Below are positions 5,873 through 6,047 of a stretch of DNA of 6,047 nucleotides, piece after piece. Source of the stretch: Nitrososphaeraceae archaeon (lineage in GTDB: Archaea; Thermoproteota; Nitrososphaeria; Nitrososphaerales; Nitrososphaeraceae); the NCBI GenBank assembly GCA_025922735.1, contig JAICHI010000071.1, positions 1 through 6,047 on the forward strand, in the 5' to 3' direction. The stretch's first letter is position 1. The number at the start of each line of letters is the position of its first letter. The position numbers and the translations under genes are program-made. Below the pieces are notes generated by a model. The model was not told the DNA's origin, did no database searches, and was given only the letters and a program-made list of their open reading frames with translations.

Positions 5873-5892
5873 ATCAGAATAGAAGAAATCAA

Positions 5893-5900
5893 ATAGATAA
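5893..5900 (-). promoter_or_regulatory. Possible TATA-like box of the 42-aa gene
   Basis: Minus-strand TTATCTAT is centred about 25 bases before the ATG at 5872, the spacing for leaderless transcription. The C inside the box makes it a weak match. Confidence 0.3.
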
Positions 5901-5916
5901 GTTTCTAGATGATCCC

Positions 5917-5922
5917 TTAAAT
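5917..5922 (+). promoter_or_regulatory. Possible TATA-like box of the right-edge exported-protein gene
   Basis: TTAAAT is centred about 26 bases before the ATG at 5946. It lies in the 73-base region shared with the divergent 42-aa gene, so the two promoters are close and could be regulated together. Confidence 0.35.
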
Positions 5923-5945
5923 GGAAGTTCCCCTTCAAATTCCTG

Positions 5946-6047
5946 ATGAAGGCTACATTTTATGGAGGATCTGTTACCATGATGATTCTCATTATGGCAT
6001 CCATCTCAGGTCCTGCTTTATTGTTCACGCAAACAGCAATTGCCTCA
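5946..6047 (+). CDS. N-terminus of an exported protein (3' end cut by window edge)
   Basis: An open frame of 34 codons runs from the ATG at 5946 to the window end. It reads as a Sec signal peptide: Lys2, a hydrophobic core (VTMMILIMASISGPALLF, residues 10-27), and a c-region TQTAIA followed by Ser. An Ala-X-Ala signal-peptidase site falls after Ala33 (AIA). The mature protein lies outside the window, so its function is unknown. The start is supported by the TATA-like box 26 bases upstream; there is no ribosome binding site. It is divergent from the 42-aa membrane protein gene. Confidence 0.65.
   Translation, partial: MKATFYGGSVTMMILIMASISGPALLFTQTAIAS

Noticed and set aside
1..6047. CRISPR arrays, insertion sequences, phage or defence genes
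   Set aside because: No regularly spaced direct repeats, transposase motifs or terminal inverted repeats were seen by eye on either strand.

Overview
The window looks like chromosomal DNA of an ammonia-oxidising archaeon of the Nitrososphaeria (Thaumarchaeota), most likely a soil-type Nitrososphaerales. No marker gene proves this. The inference rests on a three-gene archaeal acetyl-CoA/propionyl-CoA carboxylase operon in the order carboxyltransferase, biotin carboxylase, biotin carrier; on TATA-like boxes about 25 bases before start codons (short-leader or leaderless transcripts); on archaeal-type ribosome binding sites inside the operon; and on a Thr/Asn-rich secreted protein of the kind common in this group.

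Layout. Bases 2-454 (+) hold the 3' part of a peroxiredoxin gene of the BCP/PrxQ type, cut by the left edge. It converges, with 24 bases between, on the carboxylase operon, which is read on the minus strand from 4043 to 479: pccB (carboxyltransferase, 513 aa), accC (biotin carboxylase, 500 aa) and accB (biotin carrier, 170 aa), with gaps of 6 and 1 bases. Just upstream, same strand, is a 71-aa charged helical protein of unknown function (4097-4312). A 199-base AT-rich divergent intergenic region separates it from a secreted, cysteine-free 283-aa protein on the plus strand (4512-5363). From 5364 to 5743 no convincing gene is seen; the stretch holds a T-rich terminator candidate, a perfect 18-base palindrome and a short reading frame broken by a stop. 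At the right edge a small one-helix membrane protein (5744-5872, minus) and the start of a further exported protein (5946 onward, plus, cut by the window end) diverge from a 73-base promoter region.

How the genes work together. AccC charges the biotin on AccB with CO2 from bicarbonate using ATP, and PccB moves it to an acyl-CoA. In archaea that make no fatty acids, this enzyme serves the 3-hydroxypropionate/4-hydroxybutyrate CO2-fixation cycle, making both malonyl-CoA and methylmalonyl-CoA. An isoleucine in PccB, at the position where strict propionyl-CoA carboxylases carry aspartate, fits this dual role. The peroxiredoxin, the small proteins and the secreted proteins have no visible functional tie to the carboxylase.

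No new multi-gene system is evident. The points most worth following are the PccB specificity residue, the 71-aa protein next to the carboxylase, the 18-base palindrome, and the small-protein/secreted-protein pair at the right edge.
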